From contig NC_092793.1 in the NCBI RefSeq assembly GCF_918797505.1, forward strand, positions 48,658,243 to 48,722,242: a DNA stretch of 64,000 nucleotides, read 5' to 3'. This document shows positions 1 to 12,822 of this stretch, one piece after another. The notes under the pieces were generated by a model. That model did no database searches, was not told the origin of the DNA, and saw only the letters and a list, made by a program, of their open reading frames with translations. The DNA comes from Bemisia tabaci. Taxonomy: Eukaryota > Arthropoda > Insecta > Hemiptera > Aleyrodidae. How positions within the stretch are numbered: position 1 is the first letter of the stretch; the number at the start of each line of letters is the position of its first letter. Both the position numbers and the translations under genes were made by a program.

Positions 1-3000
1 TACCAAGAAATTTGACGCCGGCTGAATTTCGATATTAATAGATATGTTGTTCAGTATGACTATTTAAGCACCATGAGCTTTCCAAAATTCAAATTTTTTA
101 GCTCTCTTGAAATATTGATGAATGTGAGAGAATACCGATTTCACATTAACTCCTAAAAAAGCAGTGCAATGATTTTTAATCCTTCTTATTGAATGAAAGT
201 AAAAACAGAACAAAGCTGCGTTTAGAAAAGTCTTACTCTTTGGACAATTTTTCAGGTAAAGTCGGCCTGTCAAACTGTTCATCTAAAATGGTGCACAAAC
301 AAGTGCTGAGGGCCGTCAAAGTTTCATTCTCTGCATCCTCATCTTGCAGTAATACTTGGATCAATTTTTCCATTGCTTCACACCTTGAAACCAATGAAAA
401 AGACAAATTAAAGGTGATACAATTTATAACACTTCATTAACAATTAAGCTGCTTCGCTTGTCAGCTATGGTTTTCTTGAGAGGCAATATTTCTGCGGTTA
501 TCTAAAATATGGATTTGTTTAACACTAAGAAAAGGAGGTGATCATTTTTTATTTGGTTTTTTCTTTTCTTGAAGAACATTCTGTTTGATCGGTGTTTTAT
601 ATTTTCACCAAAGTTAGAAGAATCGAATCAACTATTCTCTAATTTGGCATAATACATCTATGAATCCCAGAAATTTAAAAATCAAGGTTAAACTTAATTT
701 GTAGACTATACTGATTCAAAAACTGGATGCGTAGATTTTACGAAGATTTATTTTTTTTTAAACTTTTCTCAGATATTTTATTCCTTGATTTTAGTAGGTT
801 GCATGACATTCAAAATTTCTAAAACAACTGATTCACTTTCCTGGTAATGAGAACTTAATGATGAAAACTGACTTTTCCTAAAAATTCCTTGAAATTTCAT
901 ATAAACTTCCCAACTTTGCAAATTTCCAGACTGTCAGAAACTTGCTACAAGCCTGAAAACTTTGCTATGTTGTGATTTTTCAGTAAAATAACTTTGTTTC
1001 ACTGTATCTGACAAAATGCTGTCATTCTTATGATAATACGGATATTTCATTCATGTTTTGGATGTTCATTTCAGTTTAAGATAACATGTATAATGTCGTA
1101 CGTTCTGTTGATTGATTTTAAGTAGGGCTGTGCGAATATTTGAGTTCAAATAATTTTTCCGATATTCGATTTGAACTCGAACGTAGTAACCTCGAATAGT
1201 CAAATTATTCAACCACATTGACAAAACTTTGAATATCTAGAAAAGAAGACCGAATATTCTTACATTCAGCCATATTGATGACGTACTACTAAGAACTCGA
1301 TCTGGCGCGCAGTTCAAACTACTCGTTTTGAGGTTAGGTAAACCAAGGCCAACGTTTCATTGGCTAATACAGCGCACAGCACTCACACTAGAAGGGTCAA
1401 TTCAAAATTCACGCCACTTGAGTTCCACCTACTACGTCATCAACATGGCGTACAAATGGGAGAATGTACTAGCCTCCATAACCTACCCTCCTCCGCCTCG
1501 CGCGGCACAATAGCCTTTACAATGTTGCTAGATTGTCTTTGCGAGATCAGCATTGAGATGAAGTAAAAATGAATAAAATGGATTTTCGGACAGTAAGCAG
1601 CAGTTTTACAGTTCTACGACAGTTCAATCAAATGCTCGTCCTTAATTAAAGGAAACAATTTTCTCTCCTTTCTTTTCTTTCCTCAGCAAATCAAAATTTA
1701 TGCAAAACCATTTGATAATTAAATGAATTTATTTATTCTTATTCTTTTGCTCTATAATATTAATTTCTTTATTCAAAATTTGAATGTTAGAAAGAAAAAA
1801 AAAATTTATTCAATTTTTACTTCCACCAACACAAAGGTTGGTTTTGGTCAAAAATAGGTAAAAACTAAAAATATTCGATTCGATTCAAAACTTTTTCAAA
1901 ATATTCAATTCAATTCGATTCTACATAAAAAAAAACCATATTCGCACAGCCGTTATTTTAAGGAAGCTAAAAAAAAGCTAAATCATGCACAGCAAGATGA
2001 AGTACCTACTTTTTATCATTATCACTTTCAAGATGTAAATTTTCAACTGCTATTCTTAAATTGCCTTCTAGTGATGCAGCAATGTCTAGTTGAGAATCTG
2101 ATCGACTAGGTGAAGATTCGCTTTTTAACCTCTTCTTAGCTGGAAAAAAGAGGACAAAATCAGCGACATACAGACAAATAATAAAAAAATAAAAATACTT
2201 CCAACTAGAAAAAAATCATTAGAGGATTCAATATTGGAGGAGTAACAGTCAATGATCAACATTGCGGCCGGCTAATTGAAATGGTCCGGCTCATTTTCAT
2301 TCGTGAAGTTAAGAGGAACTCTGTCTTATTTTCCATTCTTCTTTAAAAACCAGATTCAAAATTACAATGAGGCATGGGCAAGGAATTTTTGCAGGGTTGT
2401 ACTATAAATTTACCAACTTTAAATATTGTGAAAAAAACCGAAAAATTCATTAAAAACTTTAAGCTACCCAAAATTAAACCAATCAAAAGTTGAAAGTTGA
2501 GTTGACACAGCAAGGCAATTCCTGAGGCTGAGCTCTGCCGATTAGCAAACGCAGTTGCCTGGCTGACTACGTCAACAAAGCCTCTTAAGACTATCGTTTT
2601 AAACAACACTCATTTAAGACATTTTTGAAACAAGTTTTCTATGCCATTTAGGGATAAATAAATCTGAGGGAATTCGTGCAAGCTCAATTTACTACAGAGT
2701 AATTTTAGAAAATAAATTTAAAAAATTGATGCCACTGTTAAGGCTGCTCTAGGTGCCAGTGTTAAGTTTTCAGTTTTTTTCTTTAAAAAAAAAAAAAAAA
2801 AACTGAAAACCTCTCCATTCTCGTAGGCAACGAGCAGGCAAATTTTTTTTCTTCCTGTGCAAAATTGTGGTTAAAATCACGTCCAATTCACAAAGTTGCA
2901 GCAATTTATAAAAACAGAGCCATAAAAAATTCAACTTTTTGAGATTTCTGGGGAAAAGGGGGCTCTTTAAATGGGTAGGCTCAGAACTTTCAGCATCCCT

Positions 3001-6000
3001 GAATACTTGGATTTGAGATGACGGATTTTAATGTGTACAAAAATAAGATGACACAACTTTGGCTGACACAGGAGACAAGAATAAATAAAGGCTACTTACA
3101 GAATATGGATTCCTCTTCGTCATGATTGGCAGTATCTTCTTCATCGCTGAAAGTGGGTTCAGAATCCGAGTTGATTCGGAAAGGGGTACCTGGTATCACA
3201 GTAGATTCTACAGTTTCTTTAATACATTCAATTTTGCTGCCTGAAAGTAAAAAAGGCAATGAGTTCTGTGACGAATTGAACAAAAACAGACTGGTAAAAG
3301 TGATTACCAACTGCATTTGTCACTTTGCATTACAACATACAAATAAAGAAAATACGAGGGTCATCCAAAAAGTAAGTTCACCCCTTTCATATCTCCAAAA
3401 CTAAAAGAGATAAATCAAATCGGTAAAAAAGGACTTCTTACTTATATCCTCAGCTCTTCATAGGTACCAAGATTTTTAAATTTGGACCACTGGTTGCCGA
3501 GATATTCGATTTTTACGTGAACAACTCCCAGCCAGTTCCGTCCACCAAACGATGCGCTGCGATTCCCGTCACGCTACCTGAATTGACTGTGTTCCCCACA
3601 CACCTACGTAGGAATAACCAACTCAAATATTCTAAGATTGGCTTTAAAACAATCTTACCTTATTTTTCGACGTAATTTCCGTTCCTATAGATGCATTTTT
3701 CATATCGATTCTGAAGCTTCTTAATGCCGTTTTCAAAGAACACTTTTGGTTGACTCTTGAACCAGCCATTGACTGCTTCCATCACCTGCTGATCGTTCTC
3801 GAAGCGCTGGTCACCTAGGTGCTTCTTGAGTTGCGGAAAAATATGATAGTCACTCGGGGCAAGGGCTGGAGAGTATTAGGGATGAGGTGACATCTCCCAC
3901 GCAAATTTGTCCAACAAATTTTGGGTCTCTTTCGCCGTGTGAGGTCTGGCATTATTGTGAAGGAATAGGGGACCACGAGACAAGAGACCCGGTCGTTTGT
4001 TTCTCATTGCCAATCGCAACGAATTCAATATTCCACAATACCGTGGTGCATTGATTGTACACCCTTTCTCCAAATAATGGACGAGAAGTACTCCTTGAGA
4101 GTCCCAGAAGACAAAAGCGACGCTACAGCGCGCGGTGCATCTCATATCAGCGCGTCGTTTGGTGGACGGAACTGGCCGGGAGTAGTTCACGTAAAAATCG
4201 AATATCTCGGCAACCAGTGGTCCAAATTTAAAAATCTTGGTACCTATGGAGAGCTGAGGATATAAGTAAGAAGTCCTTTTTTACCGATTTGATTTATCCC
4301 TTTTAGTTTCGGAGATATGAAAGGGGTGAACTTACTTTTTGGATGACCCTCGTACAAATACATGAAAATAAAGAAAGAAATACTTGGAAATATAAATTGA
4401 TAAAATTGATCCAGAATAAAGTTTTTTCAGTTATAGCACAGAAACAGTTTCAAACTGCAAATTCTAGGGTATAACTAGCCATGAACATACCTTCTACTGG
4501 TGGTGGAAAACAAAATTCAAGAAAATGTTCACGCACGCTTGCCCTCAACTCCTTGTCTAATTTATCACTATCAAATATTGGACATAAAGAGGGAAGAACT
4601 CTTTTCTCCAGAATCTGCCGTAAGGATGAGTAAACACCGTTTTTCACTTTTTCCATCAGCGGTGGATAGAAATGAGGAATGATCTGAAAGATAAAATAGA
4701 AATATACATTATACATTACAATGTTTATATACCTTCACATACTCAGTAAAATACCATTAACAATAAATTTGTATAAATGTGACTGTCCACCGGGAAAAGA
4801 AACCTCCCAGCCAAAAAAATCAAAATTATAATGTCATAAGGGAGAACTTTGAAACAAATTTTGCACAAGAAAATTCACCAATAAAGGTCAGATTTACAGG
4901 AATATTAGTGGGGACTTATTTCTAAAAATTTCTTTGTCAAGAAAAATAGTAAGACCGAAGTATGAAACTTACTCGACATAAAAAGTCCAATAAGGATGCA
5001 GTGACAGGGGGGTGGTATTTCATTGAGTGATGCATGACTAAAATGGCAGGTTCTAAAGAAAGAGAAAACAAAAATAATCAGACAATACAAGTGACTACAT
5101 AATCAGGAGAAAAAGGTAAGATCGAGAGGTAAGAAAAATCCATTTTTAGCGACTCATTCTGTCCACATCATCACTGCATATTGTATGCTTTGCTCATTAA
5201 AATTTTATTTGTAGCCTATCAAGAATTGGGTTGGACCTACAAAAAGTCATTAGAGCGGCTGAGAATATTTACTTACAAAAAAGGAGAGGTGAAAGTGTTA
5301 CATTTTGTACTCAAAATGAGTGAGACTTTTATTTTAATTTATGTGTTATGTATAACTCTTGAGTGGAATACTTGCAGTAGCTTGGAAGGAGACTATTTTG
5401 GGGTTCATCGAATATTTATATAAATGATGAAACAAAATTTGCGAAGTGGGCACTGAAAGGGATGGAAATTTGAAAAGTTTTGATACAATAAAAATGAGTC
5501 AAAATCTAAAAAACAAGACTGAGCTTAAAGATTATTTTTGCAAACATTTTATAGAATCCCGTTCAGGATTGCCACAGAATTTTGAAAATCAAATTTCCTG
5601 ACATTTTCCTGATTTCTCTAACTCATTTTGGTTAAAGTTCCTGACATAGATATGCCAGATGATTGGAGAGACGAAATTTAAAAATGTTTCCACACAAAAT
5701 CTGTTATTTGGAACATCACACCTACTCTAGGAAGCGAATGAAGGTGGCTTTACAATTTTTCCTCAACACTTTTTTCATTTCCCTTGAAATTTCCAGGTTA
5801 TCCCTCATTTTTTAAAATACCCTGACATTTCCGGGTTTTCAAATATTCTCTGACCGTTGCAACCCTGCTCAAAAGATGTGAAGAAGAGTAAATAGGAGGA
5901 AACTAAGTTTCTGCAGGTTTTTGCATTCTTAGTCATGACGATTAACAAATAAAGTCTTACACTCACCGATATTCATTATGTTGTCTTTTTCACTATCAAA

Positions 6001-9000
6001 AAAAAACCAGTCGTAAAACAAAGCCAGCTTAGCGTTTGCGGCAGCCACAGTAGATGTGCATGTGGTTAAAAGCCAACCTATGATTGCCCAGCGAGGAATA
6101 ATATCTGAGCACAATAATTCATTCGTGGGGTGGATCACTCCGACGATAAACCTGATCAGATCGCATCTAAGTGTTTGCGATTCGGGGGTGGCTAAATACT
6201 GTTGAAAAAATTGCAAAAATATTAAAATCAAGAGATAAATTACATCAATCCTTACAAACTTAGATCATATGTTACACAGCATTGCTGTATAGTCCTTAAG
6301 GTTTATGGACTTGAGTTTTGAAGAGGATGAATTACCTGCCATTGGTCTGTCAAAGGTATATTGGCAGAGATGGAAAAAATTGAGGATCACCGATTTTTTA
6401 TCTTCAATCACATATAGAGACAAACTGGGCAAGCCTTTGACCTCCTTAGAAATTAAGAGCGCACTTTGACAATTTGGAAAATTTCATCTAATTTGTCATA
6501 GGGATCCAATTTTACGAGATTTGCTATTAGTTGATGGACTTTGATAACTGGCTTTTTTACGAGAATCGGTTTTTTTACAAGAACCTGTAAAAATTTGGAA
6601 GGCAAAAACTGTTCAACCTGACCAGTTGCCTGACCAGTGCAGAGATGGAAAAAATTGAGGATCACCGATTTTTCATCTTCAATCACATATAGAGACAAAC
6701 TGGGCAAGCCTTTGACCTCCTTAGAAATTGAGAGCGCACTTTAACAATTTGGAAAATTTCATCTAATTTGTCATAGGTACCCAATTTTACGAGATTTGCT
6801 ATTAGTTGATGGACTTTGATAACTGGCTTTTTTACGAGAACCGGTTTTGTTACAAGAACCTGTAAAAATTTGTAAGGCAAAAACTGTTCAACCTGACCAA
6901 AAAATTAGATGAAACTAAAAAAGAACATACAACTTTTATCCTAATCAGTAAAATCCATTCAATATAAAGGCTTATTGTAACATGCTCAGCTGACACACTG
7001 TTGTACTTTTTTAAAATATTTTACATATGCCACTACTTATAAGTGATAAGCCACAAGTGACAACTCAGATCATTGATTTCTTGCTTACCTGTCTCTGATA
7101 CCAGTCCTGGTACCTCTTATGATTGCCAAACCTCACCGATCCAGAAAGAAAACATAGTTTTCGCTCCATTTCAGGCGTTAGCCTTGATTGTAAGAATCGT
7201 CTTGAGGTTCTCGTTTGAAGCAGCTGAAGTACTCCTAAAGGAAAGAAATGAAACATTACTACCTAAGTTGCACGTATGAATGAGAGTTTGAAAGACGTTT
7301 GAAAGGAAGAATGTTGTAATTTTACTGGTAAACTTAATTTTAAATTCTTAAAAAGACTATGAATCAAATTTATAATCCCTGTTCTTGTGGATAATTATAT
7401 TGTCTAACGTTACTTTTGATTCTTAATTAACTTAATTGAATATAATTTTAAATCATGTAGATGGGTACAATACATATTCTTGCAGTAGTTACTTTAATTT
7501 TGAATACCTACAATTTGTAATAAAAAAATTTCGTTCATCAACCTATACCTGGTCAGAATTTTTACAGGGTTTGATTTGTTCTTACACAATGGCACACTAG
7601 ACAAGGTCTGAAATGGAAGAAAACATTACATGTTTTCTCTTCAAAATTTTAAATTAATAAAAACAGTTCATACAACGAAAAGTTCTGAAATCAACCCCTG
7701 AACGAGGTATGAAGAAGTCTTTTAAACGCAGGTCAAATGGAAGTTTGATTTTACAAACAACATCTTTTGTATTTTTGCCACTTAACCAATGTTAGTAGAG
7801 AACACTTGTATCTTATTCAGGGGTTGATTTTCAGACTTCCTGTTGTGGGATTCATTCTCCTTGTGGGATTTTGAAGAGATAACATGCGGCATAGGGCTTG
7901 AATTCATACCTTGTAGAGCTGTACCATTAATCGAACGTTAATTGTAATCGCCATTAATTTGTTTAGTCGTATTCGTAATTGAATTAAAAAATAGATCGTG
8001 ATTGGGTCAATTCATTTGACTTCACGAAGTTTTGAATTTCCTGCCACGTTTTGACTTTGAAATTCTGCCGCACTCGTTCGAATTTGCATCACTAGCGCAC
8101 TGCTAGCCACCAGTGGTAGAAAATTGCAATAAGTGACAATCCCTTGAAAATATCTGCACTGGGCGTATTCCATGATACTTTTGATGGAAAAGGCTGGCGG
8201 TCCATCAAAATAAAAAAAAAATGTATAAAAAGTAATACCCAAGTTGTTTGCGGGTGGACCAACATGCCCTGTTGCAAATTTTACTATTTTATTATCATCA
8301 ATAACTTTCTCCCTCGTGTTATACCTTTTTTCTCTTCTCTCAGAGCCAAAAAGCTGGAAAAAGTCTAGAGTTTATTTTCAACAGAATGGATCTTTTAGAA
8401 GAAAAGACAATAAGTCAACCTTAACAAAAAGGAGATAAAAAAAATATTTCAGGAAAAGTAGTCAAGTAGAAGTTCAACTTTCGCAGTCTTAAGGAAAATT
8501 CTTCAAGAATTCATATTTGATCACAAAGACTAAAGAATAATGATGATGACAAAAATGTGATCATTTTTTACTTTTATCATAATTTTAATGCAAATAGTGC
8601 AATAGACTTTGAATGTGATTATCTTTATTTGAACCTTTTAGTTTTTCAGATATTTATTCTTGGCACTGGAGAATGAGTGCACCTGAATAGGTTAAAATGA
8701 AAGATAACGACTTACCAGTGAAATTGGGACTTAAACTTTTGGGATTATGTAGGATATCTTTCCACAGCAGTTCAAACTCAGGAATTTTGGCGACACTCTG
8801 CAACAGTCTGACTAGATCTCGGCCAATAACTAAACACTCATTGAACTTATCACGGAGTAATGGTACAATAAAACTTATTTCTTTTTGCCTTAACGTAGTG
8901 AGACCAGGATTGAAATGATCTTCAATAAACCTAAGGTAAGAATACACGACTGATGCAAGGAGCAGTGGGTATTTTTCTAGCCATGGTCTGAAAAGGAAAT

Positions 9001-12000
9001 AAGCAAAAGGATCACTTACAATACTTTCAATGAGCACAAAAAGACAAGGTGTAATAAAGAAAAAAAAAACTATGTGAGGTAATAAACTCACTTATTTATG
9101 GGTATCCAAACTTGAAAAAGATATGGAGAAATTTTCTTGAACTCATTATCTAATGGCAATGTGGGACTGTTACTATCTATGTATGTGTAAACTCTGCACT
9201 GCATGTTGCTATCATTATAGGGAATTTGATTTTTTTCATCTGTCTTATCTTCCTCACCAGTGAAGAAAAAAAAGCACTTTTCAATCATCGATCACATGTT
9301 GCAAAATTTCCACTAGATGGTGCATTAAAAAATTCTGAGAAATTCACTATTCAGCCCGCTTTACTCGAGATTGACAAATAAAATGTTCCAATTCGAAAAG
9401 TTCATACTGCTTAGGAGGTTGTGTAGAACATCATATCAGATAATATTGAAATTTAGCCAGCGCTTAATTTCTTGGTAATATGTGCGTAGTCCTCTCTGCT
9501 CATATTATGCAGGACAAAGTGTTCTGCTTCAATGCATATCAATTCAAACATATGATGGTCAACATATCATAAAAAAAGATAAAATACAATTGTTCCTAGA
9601 AGAGAAACAACTAAGTGACAAAGCAGGTCATTAAAGAAATACAGTTCCATTGAAGAACTGTAATAAACTTATCAAGTCTCACTTACTACTAACTAGAATA
9701 TAAAGTCTCACCAATTAACAAACTTTCATGCTGTTGGCTGGAAAGAGCGAGTATACATTTATTTAATTACTCACAACTCACCTGTTTTCTTGAAATATGT
9801 CTAGAAGGTGTTCTACAAGGAAGAGATTTCTGGGAGAGATATCACCGCTTGCGGCATGCCGTAATATATTCCAACATAAAGTGTCAGTGCCAGGCACAGC
9901 ATTTCGAACAAGCTCTCTGATTAACCAGAGCAACTGAGCTCTGACTCTATCCTGAAGACGACTCCATCGTTCAATGATTTGGGAAACGTGGGAAAGAACT
10001 AATGCTAGACCATCTCTTGAGACCAACGTGAGATCTCTGTACCCCTGCAAAAAAAAAAAAAAAGTCTTGGTGACTGGAAAAATGAGACAAACAAGTCATT
10101 AAGTATGGTAAAATGTCAATAATCTATCTCTCATTAATGATAAATCACATCATTTTCAGTCAAAGTATCAGGAATAATGCAATAATTTCGACTTATCTAG
10201 TGTCAAAATTGCAGAAAACCGAAGGTTCACTTGAGTTTGAGAACCTAAATTTTATCAATATATTGCAAAGCAAGAAAACATAACATACTTCTTCACTTTT
10301 GTATTTTTCAATTGCTTGCTTAGTGGACCCCATCCTGAAAACTTTCTGAATCCTACCAAAATGCTTGTTGGGTTAACTTACTAAGGAACCATGTTGTTCC
10401 TTTTGAACCACCTTCCCACTAGAGTGGATTCATCAGAGAGACAGAAGATGAAGGAGATGCATCTTTAAACAAGAGTATTCAAGAGGAATATCTTGACTAA
10501 AAAAGTTAATGCAAAAGATATCATTCTTCATTTGAACCGGAAAAAAAAAAAAAAGAAAAAAAAAAAAAAAAATTAAGTACCTTCGCCGCATTCTGGGGCT
10601 CTGATAAAATTATCACCAATAGCCCGAGTGATACAATTTCTTCATGTGCTTTGTCTTTGCAAATAGCAGAAATCAGGGCATTTTGCGCTTCTTTTTCAGA
10701 GAGATTATTGACAATGCCCTGAAGTTGTTGATAGCATCTTTCGCATTTCTGAAAACAAAGAAGACAAAAAGAATTAAAAAAGGGAATATCCTCAGAAATT
10801 CAGAAAATTTCATGGGCAGGTGCCTATTGTCCCTGGTGCTCTTAAATAATAGCAGTGAAATGGTTTCACTTGATGGCCTTTGGATTTTACTTGTGTGATA
10901 AGGCAGCTTTTGCAACCCTAAGAGTAGGTATTTAATGAAGGAGTGATACCAGTGTAAAATAGAGAGAAAAAAAAAGTTCATAATTCAGTATGATAGGTAC
11001 AGATGATAAATAAAGACCACCATTGTCCTGTCCTCCATGTAGATCTAAAGCACTTAATATGAAACTTTCATCTCCTTTACATTGAAAAATATAGGAATGC
11101 ATTTGACATTAGAGGTGAGTATCTTGCATTTCAAAACGTATGGCGTGCATATGTGGGACCACAATTGCTGGCATTTACTTTTCCTATGTTCTGATTTGCA
11201 TCCATCGAAGTACTTTAGGGTAAAATTGGGAGTAAGTTTTCTTCTGCTACCTTAGCCCATGAAAAATTATTTAGTGGTGTTAATGCAGAAATAGTTGGGG
11301 ATGTGCACAGAGTACATAGAGTCGTAATGCAAATGGGAGAGCTGGCGCCATGTTCTGCTCGACGAATTCCGAGCCCGGTGTGCGCCGAGTTCGGGTCGCT
11401 TTTTCAATACATTTTCGATCCAAAGTGACGGTGTGAAATACGTGGTGATTCCTATCTCCTCTGTTGTTGTTGTTGTTGTCTTCGGATGGCCGGGTACCCG
11501 TGTATCGCAAACAATCGATTATGTATCGAAAAAGTGACCCGGCGTCACACAGGAGTCTCGGAATTCGGGACATGGAAAATGCTTAGAAGTGGCGCCAGCT
11601 CTCCCAATTACATTACGACTCTATGTACTCTATGGGGATGTGTCCTACTCAATGGAGAGTTTAACCGTAAAAGGATGAAGTGCATGACTTCATAGGCAGA
11701 TTAGTAAAAAAACTGTTCTTCTCCATTAGAGTAGGGCTGTTTTGAGAACTCACAGCTATTAGGAGTCATGATCTTCTAGGCAATATCCACCAAAGCTGCG
11801 TAGTGCATTTATTATCGTTGAAAAGAAAGCAAGAGAGGGACCTCCCTTGAAGCGCTCAATTTAGTCTACCAGTATCACCGTTGAAAATTTCTCTATTTTA
11901 TTAGAGTGATGAAATAAAACTGGTGAGCTAATCAGAGTACACTTCCGTACTTATAAAAATAAGTTTTTAGTGAAACAAATGAGGGAAAGGTAAGCAGTAA

Positions 12001-12231
12001 GAAAGGGTAAACAGTGGGGAGAATCCACATTTCAAATTAACCTCTCAAACTTGATAGCGCCCCGTTGCGGATTAGGGGCGAAACACCTCCGGGAACTACT
12101 TTATTATGGCTGCCTCTGTCAACTTATAGATGAAATGAAATACACGCATTTACCTCGTCAATTTCATCCTTTTTGGGATCTATGATTGTAGTGTTGAAAA
12201 GCCTCGATGTACTGGGTTTCACTTGATCCAT
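1..12231 (-). CDS. INTS3: Integrator complex subunit 3 (INTS3), N-terminal 616 residues, continues beyond left edge
   Basis: Scaffold subunit of the nuclear Integrator complex (snRNA and promoter-proximal mRNA cleavage), also the core of the SOSS single-stranded-DNA-binding repair complex. Coding exons read on the minus strand: 12231-12154, 10748-10581, 10044-9782, 8987-8716, 7234-7089, 6198-5967, 5052-4973, 4683-4491, 3240-3100, 2139-2010, 383-237. All eleven join in frame at GT-AG sites and give 1850 nt. The start is ATG at 12231-12229 ([12 protein letters not shown]). Family-diagnostic stretches are visible: [11 protein letters not shown] near residue 84, [15 protein letters not shown] near 240, [15 protein letters not shown] near 345, IIPHFYPPL at 414, LEKRVLPSL near 440, and an acidic FSDEEDT linker near 510. 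Human INTS3 is about 1040 residues, so roughly 400 C-terminal residues should lie left of position 1. Exons 9 and 10 (acidic linker) are the least conserved part. Exon 11 ends at a GT donor at 236-235; no further exon is seen in 1-236. Confidence 0.95.
1123..1954. mobile_element. Non-autonomous hAT-type element (832 bp) in INTS3 intron 10
   Basis: The ends match as inverted repeats (GGCTGTGCGAATAT at 1127 onward and its complement ending near 1951), and the element is flanked by a perfect 8-bp direct repeat, attttaag, at 1115-1122 and 1955-1962. An 8-bp target duplication is the hAT signature. Near both ends the sequence is rich in ATTCGA(AT) motifs. No transposase reading frame is seen; the two open frames of 60-70 codons inside do not resemble one. 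Confidence 0.8.
3355..4352. mobile_element. Mariner element with 205-bp terminal inverted repeats, INTS3 intron 8
   Basis: Left arm 3355-3559 and right arm 4148-4352 are long inverted repeats of equal length (outer end CGAGGGTCATCC). TA dinucleotides flank both ends (3353-3354, 4353-4354), as expected for Tc1/mariner target duplication. A broken mariner transposase lies between and partly inside the right arm. Ordinary mariners have TIRs of about 30 bp, so the long arms probably arose by internal inverted duplication. Confidence 0.88.
3660..4190 (-). pseudogene. Mariner transposase, C-terminal half, inactivated
   Basis: Reads as the C-terminal half of a mariner (DD34D) transposase: [16 protein letters not shown], then [20 protein letters not shown], then [15 protein letters not shown], and an end motif NGNYVEK before the stop at 3662-3660. 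The N-terminal DNA-binding half is missing. Two defects are visible: the second catalytic Asp of the usual HDNARPH motif is Asn (HNNARPH), and a TAA stop at 3878-3876 interrupts the conserved HPPYSPDLAPSD segment, where the SPD Asp is also Ala. It cannot encode active transposase. Confidence 0.85.
5564..5867. mobile_element. hAT-like MITE (CAGGRTTGC ends), INTS3 intron 6
   Basis: Starts caggattgccacaga and ends with the complement of cagggttgcaacggtcaga. Inside are repeated 'cctgacatttcc' motifs in inverse orientation to those of the element at 53175-53500, so the two belong to one family. No clear 8-bp target duplication remains, suggesting an old insertion. Another fragment of the family lies at about 22592-22672. 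Confidence 0.6.
6365..6898. repeat. Tandem duplication, two ~275-bp units, in INTS3 intron 5
   Basis: Unit 1 begins at 6365 and unit 2 at 6640 (both start cagagatggaaaaaattgag); identity is high, with a few substitutions such as ggatccaatt versus ggtacccaatt. Each unit carries the same minus-strand open frame with lysine/valine-rich peptide (for example [18 protein letters not shown]). It lies between INTS3 coding exons 6 and 5 and has no counterpart in INTS3 that I recognise. Confidence 0.85.
7679..7842. repeat. Short inverted-repeat element (MITE-like)
   Basis: agttctgaaatcaacccctgaa at 7681-7702 is mirrored by ttcaggggttgattttcagactt at 7816-7838. The spacer is about 110 bp. It lies in INTS3 intron 4; no target duplication can be recognised. 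Confidence 0.45.
11306..11633. mobile_element. Foldback element with 9-bp target duplication (MULE/Merlin-like), INTS3 intron 1
   Basis: About 45-bp terminal inverted repeats (11306-11352 and 11590-11633, sharing AGAGTACATAGAGTCGTAATG and TGGGAGAGCTGGCGCCA) are flanked by a perfect 9-bp direct repeat, ggggatgtg, at 11297-11305 and 11634-11642. Nine-base duplications fit Mutator-like or Merlin elements. No transposase is present. Open frames on both strands here are by-products of the repeat. Confidence 0.75.
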
Positions 12232-12361
12232 TTCACAAAAAACTAAGCACTTGGTCACCGAAAACTGACAATAATTTCACGCACCCTAGACATGGTGCAT
12301 ACATCATTTCACATTGAAATGCATCTACCAATGGCGTATGAATATGAGCGTGGTGTCAATA

Positions 12362-12822
12362 GATGCGTTGTTAAAGTCCACAACTGTCCAACGAAGATTA
12401 CCCGCTGAGCGTTGAGCTCAACAAAAGCGTTGGTAAATTCTGGTGGATTTACCCGTTTTCCAAGATGGCTGCTCAGCAAACTGCCCAACAGCTCAGCGAA
12501 GTTTTTAGCTGCTGGGGACAGCTGCCGAGTTTGCTGGGTTGTTGTTATGTTATTTCTTACATCCATAACCACCATTTTTTCGCACTTCTTCGCCACATGT
12601 TCGTCACCAGACTGACTTGCAATTGCTTATAATCGTTTATTGCGTCAATTTCGTAATAATGTGGGTGTTAATAAGATTTTTAAGTATTAAAAATCTTAAA
12701 TTTCAATAAAACTTAATCTCTTGATGCGTCTAAATTGAGCTGGCGTCGTCGTTGAGATGACGTCAATCCTGCTGAGATTCGGTCATTTTTGTTGGGCAGC
12801 AAAAGTAATTTAACAACGCACC
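12362..12822. repeat. Inverted-repeat element upstream of the INTS3 start
   Basis: GATGCGTTGTTAAA at 12362-12375 is mirrored by tttaacaacgcacc at 12809-12822, and the next ~35 bp of each arm are also alike (CCCAACAAAAATGACC / TCCAACGAAGATTACC). It starts 131 bp 5' of the INTS3 start codon. Its interior repeats 'gctgctgggga', 'cagctgccgag' and GTTGTTG-like words. Classified only as a TIR-like element. Confidence 0.45.

Noticed and set aside
11280..11695. Open frames on both strands (69-97 codons) around the GC-rich patch
   Set aside because: They lie wholly within the inverted-repeat element at 11306-11633 and its flanks, with no recognisable protein similarity.
12309..12615. Overlapping open frames just upstream of INTS3
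   Set aside because: Inside the TIR-like element; the INTS3 start at 12231 is better supported by the family match of the spliced product.
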